Source of the DNA: Henckelia pumila
Lineage: Eukaryota; Streptophyta; Magnoliopsida; Lamiales; Gesneriaceae
DNA length: 64,000 nucleotides
Direction: 5' to 3'
NCBI RefSeq assembly: GCF_033568475.1
Contig: NW_027331833.1
Coordinates: 3,596,001-3,660,000 of the forward strand
Shown: one piece after another, positions 10,839-20,949 of the stretch
Numbering within the stretch: position 1 is the first letter of the stretch
Layout of the letters: every line of letters starts with the position of its first letter
Made by a program: the position numbers and the translations under genes
Notes under the pieces: model-generated
Databases searched by the model: none
What the model was told of the DNA's origin: nothing
What the model saw: only the letters and a program-made list of their open reading frames with translations

Positions 10839-11750
10839 ATGGCCGACGAGAGTCACGGTAGTGTTGGCCAGGGAGGTGGTCATCATCGTCATCATCGCCA
10901 TCATGATGATCGATATCGTCCTCATGAGGGTAGACGTCGCTACTCTATCAATAAGTTCATGAAAGTAGGACCGAAACCCTTGGTGGGAGGCGAGAATCCT
11001 GAACAAGCGAGAGGTTGGATGTCTAAACTCAAGAGTGCGTTTCAAGCTTTCGATTGCACTGAAGAGCAGAAACTGAAAGTTCTAAAATTTGTTCTAAAAG
11101 ATCGAGCACGCTTATGGTGGGATCCCAAAGCTACTCAAAAACGTACTGAGAGAGGACATGTGACTTGGGGGGATTTCTGTCAACAGTTTCAGAAACTGTA
11201 TTTTCCTCCAGCTGTTCGTCAAGCACGATCTATGGAGTTGCTGACTCTGAGGCAAGGATCAATGACTATTGATCAATATCAGCAACGATTTCTTGATCTG
11301 CTACCTTTTAGTCCTTATATCAATGACAGTGATGCGTCCAAGTATGATATCTTTCTGCAAGATTTGAATCAAGATATCTATTCACAAGTTGTCATCTGTG
11401 ATGATCCGACATCTTATGATACTTTGGTGAACCGTTGCCGTCAAGTGGAGAACAGCAATAGGCGGGCACAGTTGATGATACCAGGACAGCCTAGTGGATC
11501 TCTTGGGCCTAGGGCTCAATCTGTTGTGCAAATTGGACCTATGTATTCTTCTACTACTACTACTTTGTCTGGTTCTCGTGGCTCACGAGGTACATTCCGT
11601 TTTGGGAAGAAGAAGAAAAAGGAGGAGTTTTGCAGCCACTGTGGTGGGAACATCCTGCAGCTTCGTGTCGGAAGGCTACTGGTGCTTGTTATATTTGTGG
11701 TGAGCAGGGACATCTACGGAGAGATTGTCCTCAGCGTATGAGTTCTGCTA
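10839..11750 (+). pseudogene. gypsy-1 gag (frameshifted)
   Basis: The frame starts MADESHGSVGQ, with a His-rich N-terminus (HHRHHRHHDD) and then the retrotransposon gag domain (ARGWMSKLKSAFQAFDC, LRQGSMTIDQYQQRFLDL). Near 11,648 a 1-nt deletion shifts the frame within the zinc-finger region; the second frame continues with the CCHC knuckle CYICGEQGHLRRDC. Gag packages element RNA into virus-like particles. The chosen start is the ATG just after the LTR and leader, shared in position with the gypsy-2 copy. Non-functional because of the frameshift. Confidence 0.85.
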
Positions 11751-14494
11751 GTGGATCGGGATCACAGGTTGGATCCCAAGCTTTTACTTTTCCACGTCAG
11801 CAGCCAGCACCACAGAGTTCTTCTGGTTACCATCCACAAACTCAAGGGCAGGTGTTTGCTCTGTCTCAGGAGCAGGCTATTGAGGGAAGCGATCGCATGT
11901 TGGCAGGTACCTTTTTGTTATGTGATATTCCTGCACTTGTCTTAATTGATACTGGAGCATCGCATTTCTTTATTTCTAGTCGCTTTGTTAAGAGACATAG
12001 ATTACCTTATGTATCATTAGATATGGATTTAGTTGTATCTACTCCGCTGGAGCAGGAGGTGGTAACTAAGCGTCTAGTGATGAGTTGCCTTCTAGAGTTT
12101 GAGGGTCATGTGTTGTTTGCTAATTTGATGATTTTAGCGATGGCAGATTTTGATTGTATTTTGGGAATAGATATGCTGACTTTGCATCACGCTACTGTGG
12201 ATTGTTATCAGCGTCTGGTACAGTTTCATCCGGATGAGGGTAATAGCTGGTACTTTTATGGTGAGGGTGCGCAACCTCCGATGCCACTTGTATCGGCTCT
12301 GAAGGCATGTCATGTCTTAGAGTCAGGTGGGGAGGGCTACCTCATTTATGCAGTTTATATGTCCACGAGTAGTCCGGGTATCGATCAGTTACCGGTTGTC
12401 AGCGAGTTTCCTGATGTATTTCCTGATGAGATTCCTGATTTTCCTCCGGTTCGAGAGGTTGAATTTGGTATTGATCTAGTACCAGGAACGACGCCTATAT
12501 CCCGAGAACCTTATCATCTGGCAGCGTCAGAGATGAGGGAATTGAAACAGCACTTGTAGGATCTGCTTGATAAGAGATATATTCGTCCGAGTGTTTCTCC
12601 ATGGGGAGCACCTGTTTTGTTCGTCAAGAAGAAGGATAGATCGATGCGATTATGTATTGATTACATGCAGTTGAATCGTGTCACCATCAAGAATAAGTAT
12701 CCTTTGCCACGAATTGATTATCTGTTCGATCAACTACAGGGTACTTCTGTCTACTCCAAGATAGATCTGAGATCAGGATACCACCAGACGCGGGTACGAG
12801 AATCAGATATTTCTACGACTGCTTTTAGGACCAAATACGGGCATTATGAATTTTTGGTGATGCCATTCGGTTTGACGAATGCACCGACAGTCTTTATGAA
12901 TCTGATGAATAAGGTATTTCGAGAATATCTGGATAGATTTGTCATCGTCTTCATTGATGATATTCTTGTCTATTCTCATGACAAGGATGAGCATGCACAA
13001 CATCTGAGGATTGTTTTGCAGATGTTACGAGAGAAGCAGCTGTATGAGAAATTGAGAAAGTGTGAATTCTGGCTTGATCGGGTAGTTTTTCTTGGTCATG
13101 TGATTTCTAGTGAAGAAATATCTGTAGATCCAAGTAAGATAGAGGCAGTGCTGAACTGGTCTCGTCCGACGACGTTTGCTTAGATTCGAAGTTTCTTGGG
13201 TCTAGCTGGTTATTATCGTCGGTTCATCGAAAGTTTTGCATAGTTGGCCAGGCCTTTGACACAGCTTACACGGAAAGATGTTACCTTCATTTGGTCCTCG
13301 GATTTTGAGGAGTCATTTCACGAGCTGCGTAGACGTCTTACTACTGCACATGTGCTCGCTCTACCTTCTGGATTGGGAGGTTATGTTGTCTATACTGATG
13401 CCTCTGGTCAGGGGTTAGGATGTGTTCTGACACAGCATGGACATGTTATTGCCTATACTTCTTGACAATTGAAGACACATGAGAATAATTATCCAGTGCA
13501 TGATCTCGAGTTAGCCTCCATTGTATTTGCGCTCAAGATTTGGAGACATTATCTTTATGGCGAGAAATTTAAGATATTCACGGATCACAAGAGTCTGAAA
13601 TATTTATTCACTCAGGCGGAGTTGAATATGCGACAGAGACGCTGGATGAATCTCTTGAAGGATTATGATTGTGAAATCAAGTATCATCCAGGTTCTGCTA
13701 ATCTTACTGTTGATGTCTTGAGTAGGCAGGCGAGACTTTTTGCACTTCAGACTAGTGAAATATCTCATATGATTCAGGAGTGCTGTTCACTGAGTTTTAC
13801 ACTCAAGCACAAGAAAGGAAGAAATAGAATTCGTTTGTATACTATATTATCTGAGCCATCATTGTATTCCCGGATCAGGGAAGCTCAGATATCTGATGTT
13901 AAGACTCAGCGTTTGGCACGTCTAGCCAATGGGGTTAATACATTTGGATTCCATTATTAGGCAGATGGTTTATTGTGCTTATCGAATCGAGTGGTTGTGC
14001 CTGATGTTGCGCATCTCAGGAATGATATTTTTTCTCAAACTCACAGGAGTCGATTGTCAGTTCATCCTGGAATCATGAAAATGTATAAGGACTTGTGAAC
14101 CAGATTCTGGTGGAAAGGGATGAAGCGGAGTGTATATCAGTTTGTTTCAAGATGTTTGGTTTGTTAATAGGTCAAGGCTGAACACCGACGACCAGGTGGA
14201 TTACTGCAGAATCTTGAGATTCCCGAATGGAAGAGGGAGAATGTGACTATGGATTTTGTCACCCACTTGCCTATGACTTCACGTCAGTATGATGCTATCT
14301 GGGTCGTTGTTGACCGTTTGACGAAATCAGCACATTTCATTCCTTACAACCGAGAATATTCTTATGATCACATGACACACTTATGTGTCCAGGAGATAGT
14401 GCGATTGAATGGGGTTCCAGTGAGCATAGTAAGTGATAGAGACCCGCGATTTACCTCACGTTTATGGGGTAGTTTTCAGCAGGCGTTGGGTACC
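11751..14494 (+). pseudogene. gypsy-1 pol: protease, RT, RNase H, partial integrase, with many stops
   Basis: Aspartic protease motif DTGASH (about 11,948), RT from about 12,560 ([22 protein letters not shown], catalytic FIDD), RNase H ([22 protein letters not shown]), integrase zinc region (about 14,040-14,180) and the first part of the core ([34 protein letters not shown]). In-frame stops occur at about 12,557, 13,181, 13,241, 13,463, 13,958, 14,096 and a pair at 14,164 and 14,167. Compared with the sister copy and the family pattern, most look like CAG/CAA/CGA turned to TAG/TAA/TGA. The element cannot encode active enzymes. Confidence 0.88.
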
Positions 14495-15229
14495 GGAGAA
14501 AACATTTGCTTTAGCAGCAACCGGAGAAAACAGTCGTCTTTCAGAGCTCTTGTTGTCTTCCTTGATACAAAGTCGAACAATGAGTTCTTCAACATTTATC
14601 TCCTTTCGCTTGTGTTTCAAGTAGTTCTTGAAATCCTTCCATGCCGGTGGCAGCTTCTCAACAATGGCCGCCACTTGGAAGGATTCGCTCAACGTCATCC
14701 CCTCAGAGTGAATCTCGTGAAGAATCACTTGGATCTCCTGAACTTGGCTGATAACTGGCTTGGAATCCACCATCTTAAAATCCAGAAAGCGGCCTACAAG
14801 AAACTTCTTGGCCCCCGCATCCTCGGTTTTGTACTTTCTGTCAAGGGATTCCCACAGCTCTATGGCCGCTTTCTTTTCGCAATACACATTGTAGAGCGAA
14901 TCTGCCAATCCGTTCAGTACGTAATTTCGGCATAGAAAATCAGAATGATTCCATGCCTCCAAAGCACTGACGGATTCAACATCTCCCTCACCCTCATTGA
15001 GCTTAGGAGCATCCTCCGATAGGAATCTGGCCAGGTTCAACGTCGTCAAGTAGAAGAGAATTTTTTGCTGCCACCTCTTGAAGTTCGCAACATTGAACTT
15101 CTCAGGCTTTTCTCCGTGACTGTTAGGAACAGGAACGACAGCACCACGTGGGGCAATAGGAGGAACGACACGGTTTGGAACCATGACAATAGGGGCAACC
15201 GGAGTAGTCTCACTTGAAGCAGAATCCAT
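14495..15229 (-). pseudogene. copia gag (5' part; 3' part lost)
   Basis: An open minus-strand frame from an ATG at 15,229 ([13 protein letters not shown]) through the UBN2-like copia gag domain ([59 protein letters not shown]). Copia homology ends at ANVFSG, where gypsy integrase sequence begins, so the CCHC knuckle and protease are missing. The ATG lies about 46 bp inside the 5' LTR boundary, consistent with a short leader. Confidence 0.87.
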
Positions 15230-15275
15230 TTCTGAAACAAATCACGTAATGAGTACAAAAAATCTGTTTTAAGTT

Positions 15276-16245
15276 TGTTACTCAAAATATGTAAACTCAA
15301 AATGCGAATATAACAGAAACAATATAATAAGAACGAAGTAAGATCGTATAACAATTCAGTAGTATATTGAGTATGTAAATAATGTAAAGTATAAACAGAA
15401 TGAGTAAGGAAACAGTTAAGCAAACCGAGGCCTGTAACTAGTACAGTTTCCTTAAAACAGATTCGTCCCCTCCTGAGTGCGCTTCGAGGATTACACGGAC
15501 GTCTGTCTCCCAGGATACAACTGAGAAACCTTGTAGAAACCTAGCACGAAGGAACTACACTGGAAAACCGAGAGTTTACCTGAACAGTATCACGACTACG
15601 CAGAAGGAGGAGAGCTCGAACAACAACAAAAGCAGAGTGCAGAAAACGTGAGGGTTGTAAGACTTGTGTGTTCTGAAGGACTACATATTGCCTCTATTTA
15701 TAGGGGCACACTGTCTAGGCGGACAGTCACAGGCTGGGCAGATGGAAGGCCAAAGGCTGGCAGATGAAGCCCCAACAAACGTGGCCAACACTGGGTAGGA
15801 GATTTTGCCTTGATCAGTCTGACATTCGACGCACCCAGGTCGCGCTCATACGCTTGCACACAAGTCAAGCGTGGCCAACACTGGGTAGGAGATTTTGCCT
15901 TGATCAGTCCGACATTCGACGCACCCAGGTCGCGCTCATACGCTTGCACACAAGTCAAGCCTTTTCCAGTGCAAATCGGGCCCTTGATTTTCACCCCTCC
16001 TGCGCAGGCGCGCGCGAGAGAGAGCCTCTTGACCAATCATTATTACACCTTCATAAAATGATTCACAATATAAGCACACTCATGCCAAGTTAATTTTTCA
16101 ATGTGGGATACTCATATTCCACTCTTAAACATCCACTTTAACAAGCCCAATAGCTTAACCAATTTTTTTTCATTCACATAATGAAAGTCCAATCAATTTT
16201 CATTCACATAATGAAAGCCCAATTATCCTAATTTAAAGTCCAACA
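15276..16245 (-). repeat. copia 5' LTR, 970 bp
   Basis: Bounded by TGTTACTC and CCAACA and followed by TSD GTTTC (16246-16250). It contains a 90-bp tandem duplication (15,781-15,960) absent from the other LTR. Confidence 0.9.
15781..15960. repeat. 90-bp tandem duplication inside the copia LTR
   Basis: Two adjacent 90-bp units starting GTGGCCAACACTGGG (15,781-15,870 and 15,871-15,960) differ at one visible base (TCTGAC versus TCCGAC), indicating a fairly recent duplication or homogenisation. Confidence 0.95.
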
Positions 16246-16335
16246 GTTTCAAGGTAATAATGACATATATATCAAGTGAAAATATCCTATTTGCACACAT
16301 CACCGAAGCTATAGGATTGCTTCACCGAGAAATTT

Positions 16336-17787
16336 CACTACAAAAAAAAAACGACGTTTGCCACGGTTCTAGTGTGACAACCGTGACAAAATCGAATTTT
16401 CCACGATTTAGGCATCATGGCAAACGTTTGCCACAATTAAAATCAACCGTGGCAAAGTTTGTCACGATTTTTACAACACCGTGGCAATGTAAAAGCTTTG
16501 CAATATTTTGCCAAGCTTTTTCTTAAACCGTGGCAATAATTTGCCACGGAAAGCAAAGTGTGACAATAAAGCACAACCATAGCAACAATTTTCCACGGTT
16601 TATTTAAACCGTGGTTTTTATATTAAAAATGTTTATTTATATATTGTTATTAATGAATAATAATTTTTTAATATTAATAAAATAATATAATTCATATATA
16701 CAATCAAAAATTTGAAAAATAAATTTATCTAGATAGAAAAAAATTCAGATATTAAACCAAAATACACACAAATTATCCAAATTTCAAATTAAACAATTAA
16801 TTCAAATTAGCATCAAATAATTATAATTAAATTTTGTAAATTAAATTTAATAAAATACTTGAGATGACGGCGGAGGAAGATGACCGGCGGCGGGGCTAAA
16901 AAACACCTAACAAACACAAAAAAAGACCCGTTTAATTGATAATTCACCCAACACAAGCTAATACAAAAAAAATTCAAAAATAACACGATTTACCAGAAGA
17001 AACAGTGGTGGCGGCGCGGCGTGAGGGCAGGCAGCGGCAGCGGCGGGACCGAGAAAATGAAAAAACTTCAATAAAATGATCCCTATAACACGTAGATCTC
17101 AAATATCATATTATTTAGAGGGATAGATCGACAGAAAGAGGAGGGGATAGAGGCCGGCACCTAGGGTTTCGGCCGATTTGAAATGGAGGGAGGAAGAAGA
17201 AGAAGAAGAAGAAGAAAGGAGGGGGGGGGGGGGGTCGGGGAGAGTTAAATATAATTTGTTGCCACGGTTTTTTAACAACCGTGGCAATATTGCCACGGTT
17301 TAGGAAACCGTGGCAAAATATAATTTTATATTAAATGAATTCATTAATTGTGTCACGATTGCATAAAATCGTGGCAATATTTTTTTGATTATTTAACCGT
17401 GGCAATATTGCCACAGTTGATTTAAACCGTGACAAATATAATGTCATTTTATTTAACGCGTGGAATGCAATTTTCCACGGTTAAACTAAAACCATGGCAA
17501 AACTATTGCCATGGTTTGTTCAAACCGTGGCAAATGGAAACGGTTTATGTTCATCGTGGCAAATTTTCCACGGTTAAAGCAAGCCGTAGCAATATTGTTG
17601 CCATGGTTTTAGTTTAACCGTGGCAATATATTGCTACGATTTTAGTTTAACCGTGGCACATTGCGACGGTTGAAGTTAACCGTGACAAATGTATTGTCAC
17701 GGTTTATTTAACCGTGGCAAATTACCACGGTTTAAAAAAATTGTCGCCAAATTTGCCACGGTTTATTTTCGGATTTTTTTTGTAGTG
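16336..17787. mobile_element. non-autonomous CACTA (En/Spm-type) element, 1,452 bp
   Basis: Starts CACTACAAAAAAAA and ends TTTTTTTGTAGTG, the diagnostic CACTA termini, with a 3-bp duplication TTT (16333-16335 and 17788-17790). Both subterminal regions are packed with direct and inverted copies of TTGCCACGGTT / AACCGTGGCAA, the expected transposase-binding arrays. The centre is AT-rich and contains a 14-G run (17,221-17,234) and GAA repeats. No transposase is encoded. Confidence 0.93.
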
Positions 17788-17790
17788 TTT

Positions 17791-18310
17791 GAACGTAGCT
17801 CTTCATCCTATCAGATCAACTGGTTTTTGACAAACCCACTATTGCTCTGTTTGGATAAATACTTGAAATGTTTTATAAATACTTATCCATATGGAGCGTA
17901 ATATCGATTCTGAAACAATGTTTTGTTGCAAGATACACCTAACAATTATCAAGTTATCAATGATAGGGATTCGAGAGATCCCACCTAGCGAATAAACCGA
18001 TGATCCACTTTAGGAAAGGCAATCGAGTTTTAAGGACAAACCCGATCGAAGCCTTTAATCGAGTTCGTCCTTCTCATTGTTGGGATGTATGTGTATATTG
18101 GGTTATCTTATAAATATTATGGGTTATCTTAAATTGTGAAAAGAAAATTGACTAAAGCATGAAGTGCCTTGTAAATTGTAATATAATTTTTAGTTTTGAA
18201 TACTTTTGTCTGTGCCTGATGTATATCATGTATAGTAATTTTGTATGTAATATACATATCATTTTTGTATGGCATTTGTAGAAAAATTTTGTTGGAAAGA
18301 CTTTAACAAA
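17791..18310. other. intergenic stretch without recognised gene
   Basis: Unique-looking DNA between the CACTA element and the foldback repeat; no supported reading frame or RNA seen. Confidence 0.4.
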
Positions 18311-18313
18311 CAA

Positions 18314-18615
18314 TTAGTTGATGGGAGATTCGAATTTCGATGAGAACTGGGCCGGACCTTTCAAGAGGCCGAAGAGACGGTGGTCTAGAGTCCCCTCAAT
18401 ATAATTTTTTTAAAAATATAGGCCCCTTCCTTGGGGGGACTCTAGACCACCGTCTCTTCGGCCTCTTGAAAGGTACAGCCCAGTTCTCATCGAATTAATA
18501 TAATTTTTTTAAAAATATAGGCCCCTTCCTTGGGGGGACTCTAGACCACCGTCTCTTCGGCCTCTTGAAAGGTACGTCCCAGTTCTCATCGAAACTCGAA
18601 TCTCCCATCAACTAA
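18314..18615. repeat. foldback inverted repeat with one arm duplicated
   Basis: The left arm (18,314-18,395: TTAGTTGATGGGAG ... CTAGAGTCCCC) is nearly the exact reverse complement of the right arm (about 18,535-18,615). A second copy of the inner right arm is present because a 99-bp unit is repeated in tandem (18,398-18,496 and 18,497-18,595). The transcript would fold into a long stem of about 80 bp. No coding capacity. It looks like a foldback MITE; termini suggest TTAGTTGATGGG as TIR, but no clear target duplication was identified. Confidence 0.85.
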
Positions 18616-18621
18616 TATATA

Positions 18622-18658
<37 letters not shown>

Positions 18659-19433
18659 ATGTGTTGACTTGGTAACTCATTAAAAAAACATATTCCAATA
18701 TTAATTTTTTTTAAAAAAGATCAATTTAAATATTTTCTGTTTATGATTAATAAAGTTTGATCTACTCTTTAAGTTCGGTTTGAACAATTTAACATTAACA
18801 TATTTTTGGGTTTTTGTTGAATTTGAAAAAGTCAAATAGTGAAACTTTAACTAGCTTGATGAAGTCTTGTATGAAATTCAACAATTATTAAGTCATGATG
18901 AACATTCAAACATTAAATGGTGATGAGCTTATGGAGTTGATGGTCGAAAGATGATATTTAACAAAATAATTAAAAAAGAGAAATTGATATGTTTTATTGT
19001 TTAACAAAACTAAATTTTTTTTATTATCAAATACATATATACCAAATGAGCTAGCTATCTAACAAAGAGAAGCTTCTCAAAATTAAAGTTAATCAATAAT
19101 TATTATCGATCAACAATTTCATAGGATATATTAAATGAGTTAGCTATGTTATTGATTGACAAAGAAATAGTTCGACAATTGGATTGTATAAATTTGATTA
19201 ATATTTAATATCTAAAATAGCTAAATGAGTAATATTTATGTAATTATTTCAAATATTTGTTGAATTGTTATCGATGTAATATATCGTTCCAATGTTATAT
19301 ATTGTTTATTGTATTTGTTATTTGTGAATGTGTTATATATAATTGCATGGTCAGACGTCATTTGAAAAATTATTATAAAGTTTCACTACGATTCCAAATT
19401 ATTCGGTAATATAGAGTTTAACTGTAATAAATA

Positions 19434-19436
<3 letters not shown>

Positions 19437-19490
<54 letters not shown>
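19437..19490. repeat. (TA)n microsatellite
   Basis: About 27 TA units; resumes after the MITE at about 19,632-19,657. The corresponding tract in copy B (about 57,758-57,805) is uninterrupted. Confidence 0.95.
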
Positions 19491-19493
<3 letters not shown>

Positions 19494-19628
19494 TTTTGCT
19501 ATGGTGAACACCCACTGTGAGCAATTCTGTGAGCACCGCTGATGTGGCATGTTATGCATCCAATAGGTGAATGTCACGTGGATAGGTGCTCACAGAAGTG
19601 CTCACGGTGGTTGCTCACCATAACAAAA
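19494..19628. mobile_element. palindromic MITE inserted in TA microsatellite, 135 bp
   Basis: Left end TTTTGCTATGGTGAAC and right end GTTGCTCACCATAACAAAA are inverted repeats that continue through CTGTGAGCACC / GGTGCTCACAG toward the centre, so nearly the whole element is a hairpin. It sits inside a TA repeat and is missing from the duplicated locus at 57.8 kb, confirming it as an insertion. Confidence 0.87.
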
Positions 19629-20949
19629 CTCTATATATATATATATATATATATATAACACATGCATTTTCACAACTTGGTTGAGACAAACTTCCATATT
19701 CTTATTTTGCAGATGATTCAGTTCAATCTCGATTTCATTCAATGGACTAGTTTGAATTTTCAGTGTCATGCAATAATTTATTTATTTTTAAAGGGAACAC
19801 AACATGTATCTTGTCCAAAATTTAATTTCTAGCTATAAAGCAAGTATTAATCCACCAACTTTAATATGGTCTCTAAATTCTTTAATTTCCTAATTTTTAT
19901 TCTTTAGCTTTTTCCGCAAAATGGCACTTTTCTCCTACATGGTCATGGGATTATGTGAACTGGCATGTTACATTTAGCTCTTGAAAGGGTTGATTAATTG
20001 GTCAGAAATGTGTGCATTTTTGCGGCATCGCATTAAATGTTAACCAACAAAAAAGTTTATGCCACCTCGTTTCAATTATACAAGTTTGTTTATTTTTTTC
20101 CATTGTCTCAAATATATAATCATAAACTTGTTTTTTTAATATTTTTTTAATTTACGTGAAAAAACAAACTTGAATAAGACTCCCACTAGACAGAGAAAAC
20201 AAGTGCCTTTAGTCACCCATAGCCAATGTATTTATCATCTTCTCATGCTTGGGAATTCTATATTTTGGAATATGATCATACTGAAAAATTTCATGTTATA
20301 TTGGGTTATTAACCTAAAAATGCATTTGAAAATGAACATTTATCAATAAACATTTATCCATTTATTTTATTGGATCCTACGTGGCCACGTAAAAATTAAT
20401 ACATTTACCTCAAGTTTTTGGGCAGTTTGAAAAGCCTTAGAAGAGAGAAAATTAGTTCTTTTTATATCACATGGTAATTATACAATTATTAGTAATCCAA
20501 AACCTTGCAAAATTTGTATTTTTTTAAGAAATATAATTTAAAAAATAATTGTTGAATAATATTTTTTTGGACAAGTGATCGAAATCCTAAGGAGCATATT
20601 TGGAAATTTGAGAAAGAGGTAAGAAATACAACTATTAAATTGTTTTCGTCCATTTGGGTCTCAAGGACGTAGGCAATGAAAGATCTCTCTCAGAAAGAAT
20701 CTACTTTCTACGCAGTTTTCAATTATCATAATTTCTCTTAGTAACAAAATATCGGGACAAAGCTCATCATCATATAAAAAGAACGCTAAAAAGAACTGTT
20801 TTTCGAATAGAGTTGGCAAATGGCATTATCTCATTATCTTCCATTTTTATCCTTCTTCGGCCTCTGCAATGAAAAAAAAGGGTCGCCCGCACGGATATGA
20901 CTATCAAACGGTCCAAGACGGAGCATCACTTTTAGTATGGTCCATTATG

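Larger units (their letters stand above)
9252..14494 (+). mobile_element. Ty3/gypsy retrotransposon 1, 3'-truncated, nested in copia
   Basis: A plus-strand gypsy element that begins with a complete 5' LTR (TGTAGTAACCC...CACTACA) inside the copia pre-integrase coding region. It carries a primer-binding site, gag, protease, RT, RNase H and the first half of integrase, then stops at SFQQALGT (about 14,494), where copia gag sequence takes over. The second half of integrase and the 3' LTR are gone, as is the copia stretch that should lie on that side. One deletion after insertion therefore explains both gaps. Confidence 0.9.
5406..16245 (-). mobile_element. Ty1/copia LTR retrotransposon, split by a nested gypsy element
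   Basis: A single minus-strand copia insertion. The LTRs begin (plus orientation) TGTTACTCAAAATATG and end AAAGTCCAACA; the whole is flanked by the 5-bp duplication GTTTC at 5401-5405 and 16246-16250. Order along the element: 5' LTR (15276-16245), gag (to about 14495), then the nested gypsy element (9252-14494), then pre-integrase, integrase, RT and RNase H (9251-6546), and the 3' LTR (5406-6006). The gag zinc-knuckle end, the protease and the start of the pre-integrase region are missing, apparently lost with the 3' part of the nested element. Several stops and frame breaks make it non-autonomous. Confidence 0.92.
18672..20575. repeat. segmental duplication, copy A
   Basis: Aligns over most of its length with 56,490-58,812 (for example shared strings TTCGGTTTGAACAATTTAAC, GCATGGTCAGACGTC / GCATGGTTAGACGTC, CTACATGGTCATGGGATTAT). 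Copy A contains a MITE in its TA tract and lacks the tRNA-bearing block of copy B. No gene was found in it; it ends about 370 bp from the stomatin-like gene's 3' end. Confidence 0.88.

Noticed and set aside
16336-17790. CRISPR-like regular short repeats
   Set aside because: The TTGCCACGGTT repeats are in both orientations with irregular spacing inside CACTA termini; CRISPR arrays are not expected in a plant nuclear genome.
19386-19577. Frame consisting of Ile-Tyr repeats
   Set aside because: Translation of the TA microsatellite, not a gene; the same applies at 57,753-58,004.
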